From NCBI RefSeq assembly GCF_013111185.1, contig NZ_WVRE01000001.1, positions 868,001 to 932,000 on the forward strand: 64,000 nucleotides of DNA, in the 5' to 3' direction. The stretch is from Ruegeria sp. HKCCD7303 (GTDB lineage Bacteria > Pseudomonadota > Alphaproteobacteria > Rhodobacterales > Rhodobacteraceae). Below the pieces are notes generated by a model. The model searched no databases, was not told the DNA's origin, and saw only the letters and a program-made list of their open reading frames with translations. Positions 1 through 8,543 of this stretch are shown here, in pieces. Position 1 is the first letter of the stretch, and each line of letters opens with the position of its first letter. The position numbers and the translations under genes were made by a program.

Positions 1-953
1 AGCATCGCCGCATAGAGACCGCGATTATACTGCACCGTGCCCAGCTGATCGCCTGCACCTGCGGCCTTACCAGAATCGACAACGTATTTCTGCAGGTCCT
101 CATAAACCGGGTAGTCGTCACCCAGACCGGTGAAGGTCAGCGCCTTGTAGCCGGTGGCCTTTTCACCTGCGGGTTGCACGTCGAATTCAGCACCAGACCA
201 CCAGACACCGATGAAGTTTTCCATCGGGAAACGGATGTTGGCAGCTTCCTGAACCGCAACTTGGTTCATGACACCCCAGCCCCACATGATGACAAAGTCA
301 GGCTTTTCACGACGAATTTGCAGCCACTGCGACTTCTGCTCCTGACCGGGGTGGTCGACAGGAAGCAGTGTAAGGTCATAGCCATGCTTTTCGGCCAGTG
401 TCTCGAGCGTGCGGATCGGCTCTTTGCCGTAGGCCGAGTTGTGATAGACCAGCGCAATCTTCTTGCCGCTCAGGTCTCCGCCATTGCTGTCCAACAGATA
501 GTTGATCGCGCCGGATGCACCGTTCCAGTAGTTGGCAGGATAGTTGAACACATGGCTGAACACTTTACCGTTCGCCGCTGAGGTTCGGCCATATCCCATC
601 GTGTGCAGAGGAATGCCATCAGCCGTCACTTTTGGGATCAGCTGATACGTGATGCCGGTCGACAACGGCTGATACACCAGCGCGCCTTCGCCCTTGGTCG
701 ATTCATAGCATTCCACACCTTTTTCGGTGTTGTACCCGGTTTCGCATTCCAGCACGCGGGCAGGAACGCCACCGATGCCGCCATCGCGTTCGTTCAGCAG
801 GGTGAAATAGTCGGCATAACCGTCAGCAAACGGGATACCGCCTGCAGCATAAGGGCCAGTCCGGTAGCTGAGCGACGGGAACACAAGGTCGGCCATGACC
901 GGACCTGCGGCCATCACGGCGCCCAGCGCCAGGGTTGCCAGTTTCTTGTTCAT
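1..953 (-). CDS. Branched-chain amino acid-type ABC transporter substrate-binding protein (partial, C-terminus off window)
   Basis: Translating the minus strand from the ATG at 953 gives an open frame to the window edge (at least 317 codons). It begins with a signal peptide of about 21 residues (MNKKLATLALGAVMAAGPVMA) and continues as a periplasmic type-I binding protein of the LivK/urea-amide family. A GGGAGGAG ribosome site precedes the ATG. It is the last visible gene of a ligase-livG-livH-livM operon, so it should deliver ligand to the LivHM permease. A livF ATPase would be expected beyond the left edge. The ligand cannot be read from the sequence. The neighbouring acyl-CoA ligase hints at an organic acid rather than an amino acid (inference). 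Confidence 0.85.
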   Translation of the reverse strand, partial: MNKKLATLALGAVMAAGPVMADLVFPSLSYRTGPYAAGGIPFADGYADYFTLLNERDGGIGGVPARVLECETGYNTEKGVECYESTKGEGALVYQPLSTGITYQLIPKVTADGIPLHTMGYGRTSAANGKVFSHVFNYPANYWNGASGAINYLLDSNGGDLSGKKIALVYHNSAYGKEPIRTLETLAEKHGYDLTLLPVDHPGQEQKSQWLQIRREKPDFVIMWGWGVMNQVAVQEAANIRFPMENFIGVWWSGAEFDVQPAGEKATGYKALTFTGLGDDYPVYEDLQKYVVDSGKAAGAGDQLGTVQYNRGLYAAM

Positions 954-1029
954 CGGGTGTCTCCTCCCTTGATTAATCCGATGTTGGTTTTCGGGCTTGT
1001 TGCACCCGTCTTTTCGTTGGACCGGCCCC

Positions 1030-2106
1030 TCAATGCGGGAACGGCCAGAGTCTGAGTTTCTCTTTGGCCACGCGCCACAATTGGGCCAGCCCGTGTGGTT
1101 CGAGGATCAGGAACATGATGATCAGTGCACCCACAATCACGAGGTTAAGGTGCGCCACGATATCTGTCGGCCAGCCAAGCAGGTCGACGCCAAGCAGTTT
1201 TAGAACCACAGGCAGCAAAACCAGGAAGGCCGCCCCGGCGAATGACCCAAAGATCGAGCCTAACCCGCCAATAATCACCATGAACAGCACCAGGAATGAT
1301 TTCTGGATACCAAAGACCTCACCCACTTCGACCGCACCCAGGTAAACCGCAAAGAACAGCGCGCCCGAGATGCCGACAAAGAACGAACTGACGGCAAATG
1401 CAGTGAGCTTGGCCTTGAGCGGGTTCACTCCAATGATTTCGGCTGCGATGTCCATGTCGCGGATCGCCATCCAGGTCCGACCCGTTGTTCCACGGGTCAG
1501 GTTACGCGCAATTATGGCGCAGACTGTCAGGAAGATCAGGCAGAACAGGTATGTGGCCCAGGCCGGCGCATTCGGACCGGTGATGATGATGCCGAACACG
1601 TCCCGCTCGGGCGCGTTGATCTGACCTGATGCCGAATAGTTGTAGAACCACGGCACCCGGTTGAAGAGCCAAACCAGAAAGAACTGTGCCGCCAACGTGG
1701 CCACGGCCAGATAAAACCCTTTGATTCGCAGTGACGGTAAGCCGAACAAAACGCCCACAAAGGCTGTTATGCCCCCGGCAAGGATCACGTGGATGAACAT
1801 GCTCACATCGGGGAAAGCGGTCATCAGCTTGTAGCAGGCATAGGCCCCGACCGCCATGAAACCACCGGTGCCCAGGCTGACCTGTCCGCAATAGCCCACC
1901 AGAATGTTCAGCCCGATCGCGGCAATCGCATAGATCAGGAACGGCAGCAGCAGCGCGTTGGCCCAATAGTCGTTGATGATGAAGGGAATAATACCAAAAG
2001 CCACCGCCAGGACGACGTAATACCGGTACCGGTCGAACTTGATCGGGAAGGTCTGGCTGTCATCAATGTACGAGGTTTTGAAATCCCCGGCTTCACGATA
2101 GAACAT
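1030..2106 (-). CDS. livM: Branched-chain amino acid-type ABC transporter permease, LivM family
   Basis: This 358-residue polytopic inner-membrane protein has about eight to nine hydrophobic segments and the LivM-type motif GLNILVGYCGQVSLGTGGF near residues 64-82. The EAA-like loop (RDMDIAAEIIGVN) lies near residue 218. The family forms the transmembrane channel with LivH for hydrophobic amino acids or other carboxylates. The start codon lies 3 nt after the stop of the small membrane protein, and GGGGAAAG spans that stop, so translation is probably coupled. The length is normal for LivM. The true substrate is not determined. Confidence 0.9.
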   Translation of the reverse strand: MFYREAGDFKTSYIDDSQTFPIKFDRYRYYVVLAVAFGIIPFIINDYWANALLLPFLIYAIAAIGLNILVGYCGQVSLGTGGFMAVGAYACYKLMTAFPDVSMFIHVILAGGITAFVGVLFGLPSLRIKGFYLAVATLAAQFFLVWLFNRVPWFYNYSASGQINAPERDVFGIIITGPNAPAWATYLFCLIFLTVCAIIARNLTRGTTGRTWMAIRDMDIAAEIIGVNPLKAKLTAFAVSSFFVGISGALFFAVYLGAVEVGEVFGIQKSFLVLFMVIIGGLGSIFGSFAGAAFLVLLPVVLKLLGVDLLGWPTDIVAHLNLVIVGALIIMFLILEPHGLAQLWRVAKEKLRLWPFPH

Positions 2107-2109
2107 GTC

Positions 2110-2367
2110 TTACTTTCCCCATTCTTCCTGTGCCCGGTTACGGGCTGCGGCATCCAATTGGTTGGATCCTTTGGCATATCCGCTCGCCTCTGAGGCGCGC
2201 ACCAGTTTCAAGTAGGCCAGAACCCCCATGATCAGGCCCGCAAAGGCTAGGATCGCGGCGATGGTCAGCTGGCCTTCTGTCAGGTCGTCCGATGTGAGGG
2301 CGATGTACCCGAAGGCCCAGAACCCGGCCCATGCGATCACGTTGATGATGGCGATCAGCTTGGTCAT
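2110..2367 (-). CDS. Small two-helix membrane protein inside the liv-type operon
   Basis: An 85-residue protein with two predicted hydrophobic helices (about residues 4-24 and 35-56) and a polar, charged C-terminal tail. It sits between livH (stop 3 nt upstream) and livM (start 3 nt downstream), so it is clearly translated as part of the transporter operon. I do not recognise a named family. Its position suggests an accessory subunit or assembly factor of the permease, but this is inference from context only. Standard LivFGHMK systems lack such a gene. Confidence 0.75.
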   Translation of the reverse strand: MTKLIAIINVIAWAGFWAFGYIALTSDDLTEGQLTIAAILAFAGLIMGVLAYLKLVRASEASGYAKGSNQLDAAARNRAQEEWGK

Positions 2368-2370
2368 GCC

Positions 2371-3357
2371 CTACACCCTCTCAATGATCTTCTCGCCGAA
2401 CAGGCCTTGCGGTCGAAACACCAGGAAGATCAGTGCAAGAACATAGGCGAACCAGTTCTCGGTCGCGCCGCCCAGCGCCGGGCCAAGCGCGAATTCGAAC
2501 AGTTTTTCGCCCACACCGATGATCAGCCCGCCCACAATGGCACCGGGGATCGAGGTGAAACCGCCCAGCATCAGCACCGGCAGGGCCTTGAGCGCGATGA
2601 GCGAAAGCGAGAACTGAACGCCTGATTTGGTGCCCCACATGATCCCTGCGACCAGAGCGACGAAGCCTGCCACCGACCAGACCATGATCCAGATGAAGTT
2701 CAGTGAGATCCCGACCGACAGTGCCGCCTGGTGGTCATCCGCCACCGCGCGCATCGCACGGCCCTGTTTGGTGTACTGGCTGAACGCCACCAGCGCAGCC
2801 ACCAACAGTGCGGCAATCACTGTGGCTACAATGTCCAGATTGTCGATGAAGAAGCCGTAATCGAATATGTTAAAGGTCGTCTCGTCGATCCACAGGTTGA
2901 TCCCTTGTGGCAGACCAACATCAAGTGTCTTGATCTCGGACCCCCACATCAGGTCGGCCACGCCCTCAAGGAAATAGGCCAGACCGATGGTCGCCATGAA
3001 CAGAATGATCGGCTCTTGCCCGACCAGATGGCGCATCACGAAGCGCTGCACCGCCCAGGCCAACAGCACCATGACCGCCATCGTCAGAATGATCGCCACC
3101 AGCGCAGGCACGTTCCAGCCGAAGTAATGAATATGAGTGCCGAATATAGCGTTGATCAGATGCGCAAACGGCACCTGACCTTTCATGATCCCAACCAGCG
3201 TCATCGCAGCGAACAGGGCCATAACCCCCTGCGCATAATTGAAAATCCCCGAAGCCTTGTAGATCAGCACAAAGCCCAGCGCGACCAGAGCATAGAGCAC
3301 CCCGGCCATGAGACCGTTGAGGATGACCTCCATCGCAAATACGAGTTGTTCAGGCAT
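2371..3357 (-). CDS. livH: Branched-chain amino acid-type ABC transporter permease, LivH family
   Basis: A 328-residue integral membrane protein with the LivH signature near its N-terminus (ILNGLMAGVLYALVALGF, then IYKASGIFNYAQG). I start it at the ATG at 3357 (MPEQLVFAMEV) because GGGGAGG lies seven bases upstream. An in-frame start at 3390 would add 11 residues and overlap livG. It pairs with LivM to form the membrane channel. The gap to the livG stop is 29 nt. Confidence 0.9.
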   Translation of the reverse strand: MPEQLVFAMEVILNGLMAGVLYALVALGFVLIYKASGIFNYAQGVMALFAAMTLVGIMKGQVPFAHLINAIFGTHIHYFGWNVPALVAIILTMAVMVLLAWAVQRFVMRHLVGQEPIILFMATIGLAYFLEGVADLMWGSEIKTLDVGLPQGINLWIDETTFNIFDYGFFIDNLDIVATVIAALLVAALVAFSQYTKQGRAMRAVADDHQAALSVGISLNFIWIMVWSVAGFVALVAGIMWGTKSGVQFSLSLIALKALPVLMLGGFTSIPGAIVGGLIIGVGEKLFEFALGPALGGATENWFAYVLALIFLVFRPQGLFGEKIIERV

Positions 3358-3386
3358 TTGCGCCTCCCCAAATTTCTGTCTGGATA

Positions 3387-4205
3387 TCAATCATGGCTGA
3401 CCCCCAGATAGGCGTCGATGACCTCTTGATTGTTGCGCACCTCGTCCGGTGTGCCGTCCCCGATCTTCTTGCCATAATCCATCACGACCACCCGATCGCT
3501 CAGGTCCATCACAACGCCCATGTCATGTTCGATCAGGGCAATCGTTGTGCCAAACTCATCATTCACGTCGAGGATAAAGCGGCTCATGTCCTCTTTCTCT
3601 TCAACGTTCATGCCTGCCATGGGTTCATCCAGCAGCAGCAGCTTGGGTTCCGCAGCCAGCGCTCGCGCCAGTTCGACGCGTTTTTTCAAACCATAAGGCA
3701 GTCGGGACACCGGTGTTTTGCGGATGTGCTGAACCTCAAGGAAATCGATAATCTTCTCGACCGCCTCACGGTTCTCCGTCTCTTCCGCCTCGGCCTTGCC
3801 CTTCCACCAAGCCTGCTGAAACATGTTGGTTTTCATAAAGCTCAGCCGCCCGGTCATGACATTGTCCAGAACGCTCATACCTTCGAACAGAGCAATGTTC
3901 TGAAAAGTCCGTGCGATGCCTTGTTGCGCAACCTCATAAGGCCGCATTGGCGGGCGCTTTGATCCGTGGAACCAAACTTCGCCCTCTTGCGGGACGTAAA
4001 AGCCCGAGATCACGTTCAGCATCGAGGACTTACCCGCCCCGTTCGGCCCAATGATCGCGCGGATCTCACCTTCGCGAATGTCGAACGAGATATCCTTGAT
4101 CGCCACCACACCACCAAAACGCAGCGTGATGTTCTTCATTTCCATCACCACACCGCCAATCTGGCGGCCGTCTTCGGTGACATATCCTTCGGAATTATCC
4201 AGCAT
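3387..4205 (-). CDS. livG: ABC transporter ATP-binding protein, LivG family
   Basis: This 272-residue cytoplasmic ATPase has Walker A GPNGAGKSS (near residue 54), a Q-loop followed by the LivG-type GIARTFQN, a degenerate signature (SRLPYGLKKRVELARAL) and Walker B LLLLDEPMAGM, followed by the switch histidine in IEHDMGVV. LivG proteins typically have such a variant LSGGQ. AGGGAG lies upstream of the ATG. It powers the LivHM channel together with a LivF expected off the left edge. A 17-residue N-terminal extension precedes the usual family start. Confidence 0.92.
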   Translation of the reverse strand: MLDNSEGYVTEDGRQIGGVVMEMKNITLRFGGVVAIKDISFDIREGEIRAIIGPNGAGKSSMLNVISGFYVPQEGEVWFHGSKRPPMRPYEVAQQGIARTFQNIALFEGMSVLDNVMTGRLSFMKTNMFQQAWWKGKAEAEETENREAVEKIIDFLEVQHIRKTPVSRLPYGLKKRVELARALAAEPKLLLLDEPMAGMNVEEKEDMSRFILDVNDEFGTTIALIEHDMGVVMDLSDRVVVMDYGKKIGDGTPDEVRNNQEVIDAYLGVSHD

Positions 4206-4257
4206 CAGTTACTCCCTGACACAAAAACGAGAAGATGGGCGGCAGGTCGAGCGGCGC

Positions 4258-6249
4258 TCATTCCGCCGCAACCTTGTGCTGCGCGACCGGCACAACCGGT
4301 GCGTCTACAATCTCCAGAGTTGCAGAAATCGAGCCCTTGCGGCCATCCTCATAGGTCACTTCGGTGGTGGTCGAAACGCTCTCGGACCCATCATATAGCG
4401 CGGCAATGATGTCGTGGAACTTGTCCTCGACAAAGCCGCGGCGCACTTTGCGGGTCCGGGTCATCTCGCCATCATCGGCATCCAGTTCCTTGTGCAGAAC
4501 CACAAAGCGATGCACCTGGCAGCCCGACAGCATTTCATCTGCCGCGACCGATTTGTTGACCTCTTCCACATGGCCACGAATCGTCTCTAACACGCGGGGA
4601 TGACCCGCCAGTTCTTGATAGGACGCATAGGCCACGTTGTTACGCTCGGCCCAGTTCCCCACTGCCGTCAGGTCGATATTGATAAAGGCGACACAGCGAT
4701 CCTTGCCGTTGCCAAACAGGACAACTTCAAGGATATCGGGATAGAATTTCAGTTTGTTCTCGACATATTTCGGCGCAAACATCGACCCGTCGGCCATTTT
4801 GCCCACATCCTTTGCACGATCGATGATCCGCAAGTGACCCGAGGTCTCTTCAATGAACCCCGCATCCCCGGTGGCCACCCACCCCTCGGCATCCTTTGTC
4901 GAGGCAGTCGAATCGGGATTGTTGTAGTACTCAACAAACACGCCAGGCGAGCGATAGTGAATCTCACCCTTATCGTCGATCTTCAACTCCACATCCGGCG
5001 CGGGAACGCCAACTGTATCGGCACGCACCTCGCCATCCGGCTGTACGGTGATGAAGACGGTTGCCTCGGTCTGACCGTAAAGCTGTTTCAGGTTGATGCC
5101 CAAAGAGCGATAGAAATCAAAGATTTCCGGCCCAATCGCCTCACCCGCCGTATATCCAACGCGGAAGCGGCCATAGCCCAGCGTATCCTTGAGCGGCCCA
5201 TAAACCAGCAGATTGCCCAACGCGTATTTCAGCTTGTCGCCAAAGCCCACCGGCTTGCCGTCTAACAACAAACCACCAACCTTCTTGGCATGCGCCATGA
5301 AGTGGTGGAACATGCGCTGCTTCAGCTTGCCCGCATCCTCCATCCGGATCATCACATTGGTCAGCTGCGTTTCGAACACGCGCGGCGGTGCGAAGAAATA
5401 GGTCGGCCCGATCTCGCGCAGGTCGGTCATCATGGTATCGGCGCTTTCTGGGCAGTTCACGCAGAAGCCGCACCAATAGGCCTGACCGATCGAGAAAATG
5501 AAGTCACCCACCCAAGCCATTGGCAGATAAGACAGAATGTCCTCGTTCCGTGTCAGGTGATCAAATTCAGCAGAATTCTTTGCGCTTTCAATGACATTGC
5601 GGTTCGACAGCACCACACCCTTGGGTTTGCCTGTGGTGCCCGAGGTATAAAGCATCACGCAGGTATCGTCATAGGTGATCGCTGCGATGCGCTTGTCCAG
5701 TTCCGCGTCAAACCGTGCATGACCGGCACTGCCCTCGGCCATAATGTCATCAAGCGCGTTCATCTGGGAATGGTCATACTTCCGCATCCCGCGCTTGTCG
5801 GTATAGAGGATGTGTTTGACCTGATGAAGGTTTTCCTGAATTTCGATGACCTTGTCGACCTGCTCCTGATCGCCGCAGACCACGTATTTCGCGCCGCAAT
5901 GTTCCAGCACATAGGCCATCTCTTCGGCGACTGAGTCCTGATACAGAGGCACAGGCACCGCGCCCACCATCTGCGCGGCAACCATCGACCAATAATGCGC
6001 AGGACGGTTGCGGCCTATGACGGCGATATGGTCGCCTTTCTCAACGCCCAATTCCAGAAACCCAAGCGCAATCGCTCGAATCTCTTTGGCGGCTTCCGCC
6101 CAGGACCAGCATTGCCAGATTCCGAATTCTTTTTCCCGATAGGCCGGGGCATCCCCGAACTGGGTCACATTGCGATGTAGCAGCGCCGGAAGAGACTGCA
6201 TCCCTTCAGCGCCCGACTGCGTCTGAGCCAATCTTTCTCTCCTCCCCAT
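4258..6249 (-). CDS. AMP-binding long-chain acyl-CoA ligase
   Basis: This 663-residue member of the ANL superfamily carries the phosphate-binding loop TSGTTGKPKG, the YGQTEATVF motif and the hinge region GDAGFIEETSGHLRIIDRAK. These proteins adenylate a carboxylate and then transfer it to CoA. It is the first gene of the liv-type operon, 52 nt ahead of livG. This order is consistent with a transporter that imports a carboxylate which is then activated as its CoA ester (inference). The ATG at 6249 is preceded by GGAGGAGGGG. An alternative TTG at codon 7 has GGGGAGGAG upstream and may be the true start. The C-terminus is longer than in short acyl-CoA ligases and resembles FadD15-type enzymes. 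Confidence 0.88.
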   Translation of the reverse strand: MGRRERLAQTQSGAEGMQSLPALLHRNVTQFGDAPAYREKEFGIWQCWSWAEAAKEIRAIALGFLELGVEKGDHIAVIGRNRPAHYWSMVAAQMVGAVPVPLYQDSVAEEMAYVLEHCGAKYVVCGDQEQVDKVIEIQENLHQVKHILYTDKRGMRKYDHSQMNALDDIMAEGSAGHARFDAELDKRIAAITYDDTCVMLYTSGTTGKPKGVVLSNRNVIESAKNSAEFDHLTRNEDILSYLPMAWVGDFIFSIGQAYWCGFCVNCPESADTMMTDLREIGPTYFFAPPRVFETQLTNVMIRMEDAGKLKQRMFHHFMAHAKKVGGLLLDGKPVGFGDKLKYALGNLLVYGPLKDTLGYGRFRVGYTAGEAIGPEIFDFYRSLGINLKQLYGQTEATVFITVQPDGEVRADTVGVPAPDVELKIDDKGEIHYRSPGVFVEYYNNPDSTASTKDAEGWVATGDAGFIEETSGHLRIIDRAKDVGKMADGSMFAPKYVENKLKFYPDILEVVLFGNGKDRCVAFINIDLTAVGNWAERNNVAYASYQELAGHPRVLETIRGHVEEVNKSVAADEMLSGCQVHRFVVLHKELDADDGEMTRTRKVRRGFVEDKFHDIIAALYDGSESVSTTTEVTYEDGRKGSISATLEIVDAPVVPVAQHKVAAE

Positions 6250-6359
6250 CCGGCCCCTCCTCCGAGCCGGAAACGACAGATCGGGAACACGCCCCGGGTG
6301 TCGATGTCCCGATAAGGGACGCAGGAAAGATCAACGTCAAGTTTTGCCTGATGTTTTCT

Positions 6360-6375
6360 CAATTCTTACGAATTG
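6360..6375. promoter_or_regulatory. Palindrome upstream of the acyl-CoA ligase operon, candidate operator
   Basis: CAATTC-TTAC-GAATTG is a perfect inverted repeat (6 + 4 + 6) about 110 bp upstream of the ligase start and about 120 bp upstream of the small secreted gene on the other strand. Its size and position suit a dimeric repressor site, but no regulator gene lies nearby and no family can be assigned. Confidence 0.3.
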
Positions 6376-6495
6376 TAACAGGGGTGAAAGGGTGTTCCTG
6401 AGAATTGAACGGTTTACAAGATCTCGCTTGGCGAGGCAGGCGATATGTGCGACCTCTAATGCATATGTGTTTTAGGCTATTTTTTAGGTAAGTTG

Positions 6496-6894
6496 ATGAC
6501 CAACACCATCTATCGGCTTTTCTTCATATTAAGCTTGCTCACGGGATCAGGGGCAGTTGCAGAGCAACCCTCGGAGGTACTGATCCAGGGGCATATTAAA
6601 GTTGAAGACGATGAAGTTGTTTTTCGGTTTACGTGTGAAGAGTCTGCGGATTGCAAGGTTGCTATGGGAGATTTTGAAAGCACTCTAAGGCCAGGGCTCA
6701 ATATCGTTTTCTTCCAGATCGCAAAAAGTACAGGCAAGTTGCAGTTCATCGATGAACACGGTCACGCAATCATCCAATATGGAAAAGACGTCAAAACCTT
6801 CTCAATATTTGATGCAGCAGACGATGACTTTGTCAGAAATGGCGCAAATACTCCGGTCGGGTATCTCAAACTGTCAGCGACGCGCGTTGAATAA
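6496..6894 (+). CDS. Small secreted protein of unknown function
   Basis: A 132-residue protein with a typical signal peptide (about residues 1-23, ending AVAEQ) followed by a compact, acidic, beta-rich domain with two cysteines (in FTCEESADCK). I choose the ATG at 6496, although a TTG immediately before it is in frame; AGGTAAG lies upstream. The coding sequence is visibly richer in A/T than its neighbours and stands alone between two minus-strand operons, which suggests a lineage-specific or acquired gene. No family is recognised. The cysteine pair could form a disulfide in the periplasm. Confidence 0.6.
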   Translation: MTNTIYRLFFILSLLTGSGAVAEQPSEVLIQGHIKVEDDEVVFRFTCEESADCKVAMGDFESTLRPGLNIVFFQIAKSTGKLQFIDEHGHAIIQYGKDVKTFSIFDAADDDFVRNGANTPVGYLKLSATRVE

Positions 6895-6915
6895 GTCCGG
6901 AACCAGCATGTGCGG

Positions 6916-7314
6916 CTACAACCAATCCCGCAAAATTGGGATCAGCGGTATGTCCGCCGCAGGCATCGGATAATTCCGCAAATCGTTCGCGCGCACCCAT
7001 TTCAGCGCCTGACCCTCCTTGGACTGCGGTATCCCCTCCCACTTGCGACAAGCAAACAAAGGCATCAACAAGTGGAAATCATCATAGCTGTGGCTGGCAA
7101 AGGTCAGCGGCGCGAGGCACGAGGCCCAGGTGTCGATGCCCAGTTCCTCGTGCAATTCGCGGATCAGCGCGGCTTCGGGGGTTTCGCCGGGTTCGATCTT
7201 GCCGCCGGGAAATTCCCAGAGACCGGCCATGGATTTGCCCTCGGGACGTTGAGCCAGCAGGACACGGCCCTCGATGTCGATCAGGGCAACAGCAGACACT
7301 AACACTGTCTTCAT
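6916..7314 (-). CDS. mutT: MutT-type Nudix hydrolase (8-oxo-dGTP diphosphatase)
   Basis: This 132-residue Nudix protein has a canonical Nudix box beginning at GGKIEPGETPEAA and ending RELHEELGI (about residues 37-59), matching GX5EX7REUXEEXGU. MutT removes oxidised dGTP from the nucleotide pool. The ATG at 7314 shares ATGA with the argJ stop, which fixes the start; an upstream in-frame start would add 18 residues inside argJ. It is the last gene of the PPIase-argJ-mutT operon. The argJ-mutT pairing recurs in alphaproteobacteria (family knowledge). Confidence 0.88.
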   Translation of the reverse strand: MKTVLVSAVALIDIEGRVLLAQRPEGKSMAGLWEFPGGKIEPGETPEAALIRELHEELGIDTWASCLAPLTFASHSYDDFHLLMPLFACRKWEGIPQSKEGQALKWVRANDLRNYPMPAADIPLIPILRDWL

Positions 7315-8537
7315 GAACGGTAATCCGCGTTGATCTCGATGTAGCCATGGGTCAGGTCGCAGGTCCAAACGGTGGATTTGCCTTCGCCAAGTCCCAGATC
7401 GACCGCGATCACAAGGTCTTGACCCTTCATATATTCGGCCGCATCGTCCTCACGGTAGTCAGGGCTGACCCAACCTTTTTCCGCCACCAGAATGTCACCG
7501 AAAGAGATGCTCAGCAGGTCACGATCCGCCGCCGCGCCAGATTTGCCAATGGCCATGACGATACGACCCCAGTTGGGGTCCTCGCCCGCGATGGCGGTTT
7601 TGACCAGCGGAGAGTTGGCGATGGCCAGCCCGTGGGTTTTGGCGTCGGCGTCCTTGGCGGCTCCGGTCACACGAATTTCCACAAATTTTGTGGCCCCTTC
7701 CCCGTCACGCACGACCTGTTGCGCGAGGTCCAGCATCACGGTTTCCAGCGCTTCGGCAAAGGCGGCATTGCCAGTGGCGTTCACGCCAGATGCCCCGGTG
7801 GCGCACAGAAGCAGGCTGTCCGAGGTCGACGTATCGCTGTCCACGGTAATGCAGTTGAAGGTCCGTTCAGTCTGCGCGCTCAGCATGGACTGCAGCGCGG
7901 ATTGTTCAACCTGCGCGTCTGTGAAGATATAGACCAGCATTGTCGCCATATCGGGCGCGATCATGCCGGACCCCTTCGCAATCCCAACAATAGAGACTGT
8001 TTTCCCGTCAATCTCGACCTGAGCAGACGCCCCTTTCGGGAAGGTGTCGGTGGTCATGATGGCCCGTGCTGCATCCTCGATAGCATGGCGGCTCAGGCCG
8101 GATTTCAACGTCTCAAGCTGCGAAACGATACGGTCATGGGGCAACGGTTCACCAATCACCCCGGTGGACGAGGTAAAGACGCGTTCTATCGGAACGCCGG
8201 TGGCCTTGGACACGGCTTGCGTCACCTCGGCCACCGAGGTCTGGCCATAGTGGCCTGTAAAGGCATTGGCATTGCCCGAGTTCACCAGGATCGCCGCAGG
8301 CCCTTCGCTGGACCCACCGATCTTGTCCTGACAGTCCAGCACCGGCGCAGCCCGTGTGGCCGAGCGGGTAAAGACCCCGGCGACCGAAGTGCCTGGGTCC
8401 AAAACGGCCAGCATGACGTCGGTACGGCCCTGATAACGCACCCCGGCCTCGACAGTTGCGAAGCGCACACCGTCAATCGCGGGCAGGTCAGGGAATGACG
8501 CTGGGGCCAGCGGTGAAACCTTGGTAATCTTGGCCAC
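7311..8537 (-). CDS. argJ: Bifunctional glutamate N-acetyltransferase / ornithine acetyltransferase
   Basis: This 408-residue ArgJ moves the acetyl group from N-acetylornithine to glutamate, closing the acetyl cycle of arginine synthesis. The self-cleavage site and nucleophile lie in APDMATML, with cleavage expected between Ala198 and Thr199 to give two chains. The upstream oxyanion region FTSSTGVIGE (about 121-130) is also conserved. It follows the PPIase gene by 6 nt and overlaps mutT by 4. argG lies about 47 kb away in the same window and belongs to the same pathway. Confidence 0.96.
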   Translation of the reverse strand: MAKITKVSPLAPASFPDLPAIDGVRFATVEAGVRYQGRTDVMLAVLDPGTSVAGVFTRSATRAAPVLDCQDKIGGSSEGPAAILVNSGNANAFTGHYGQTSVAEVTQAVSKATGVPIERVFTSSTGVIGEPLPHDRIVSQLETLKSGLSRHAIEDAARAIMTTDTFPKGASAQVEIDGKTVSIVGIAKGSGMIAPDMATMLVYIFTDAQVEQSALQSMLSAQTERTFNCITVDSDTSTSDSLLLCATGASGVNATGNAAFAEALETVMLDLAQQVVRDGEGATKFVEIRVTGAAKDADAKTHGLAIANSPLVKTAIAGEDPNWGRIVMAIGKSGAAADRDLLSISFGDILVAEKGWVSPDYREDDAAEYMKGQDLVIAVDLGLGEGKSTVWTCDLTHGYIEINADYRS

Positions 8538-8543
8538 GGGTCT

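Noticed and set aside
3393..3962. 189-codon plus-strand open frame opposite livG
   Set aside because: Antisense shadow of an ATPase gene; His/Gln-rich translation typical of such artefacts.
7347..8498. 383-codon plus-strand open frame opposite argJ
   Set aside because: Antisense to a complete, well-conserved argJ; no motif or ribosome site supports it.
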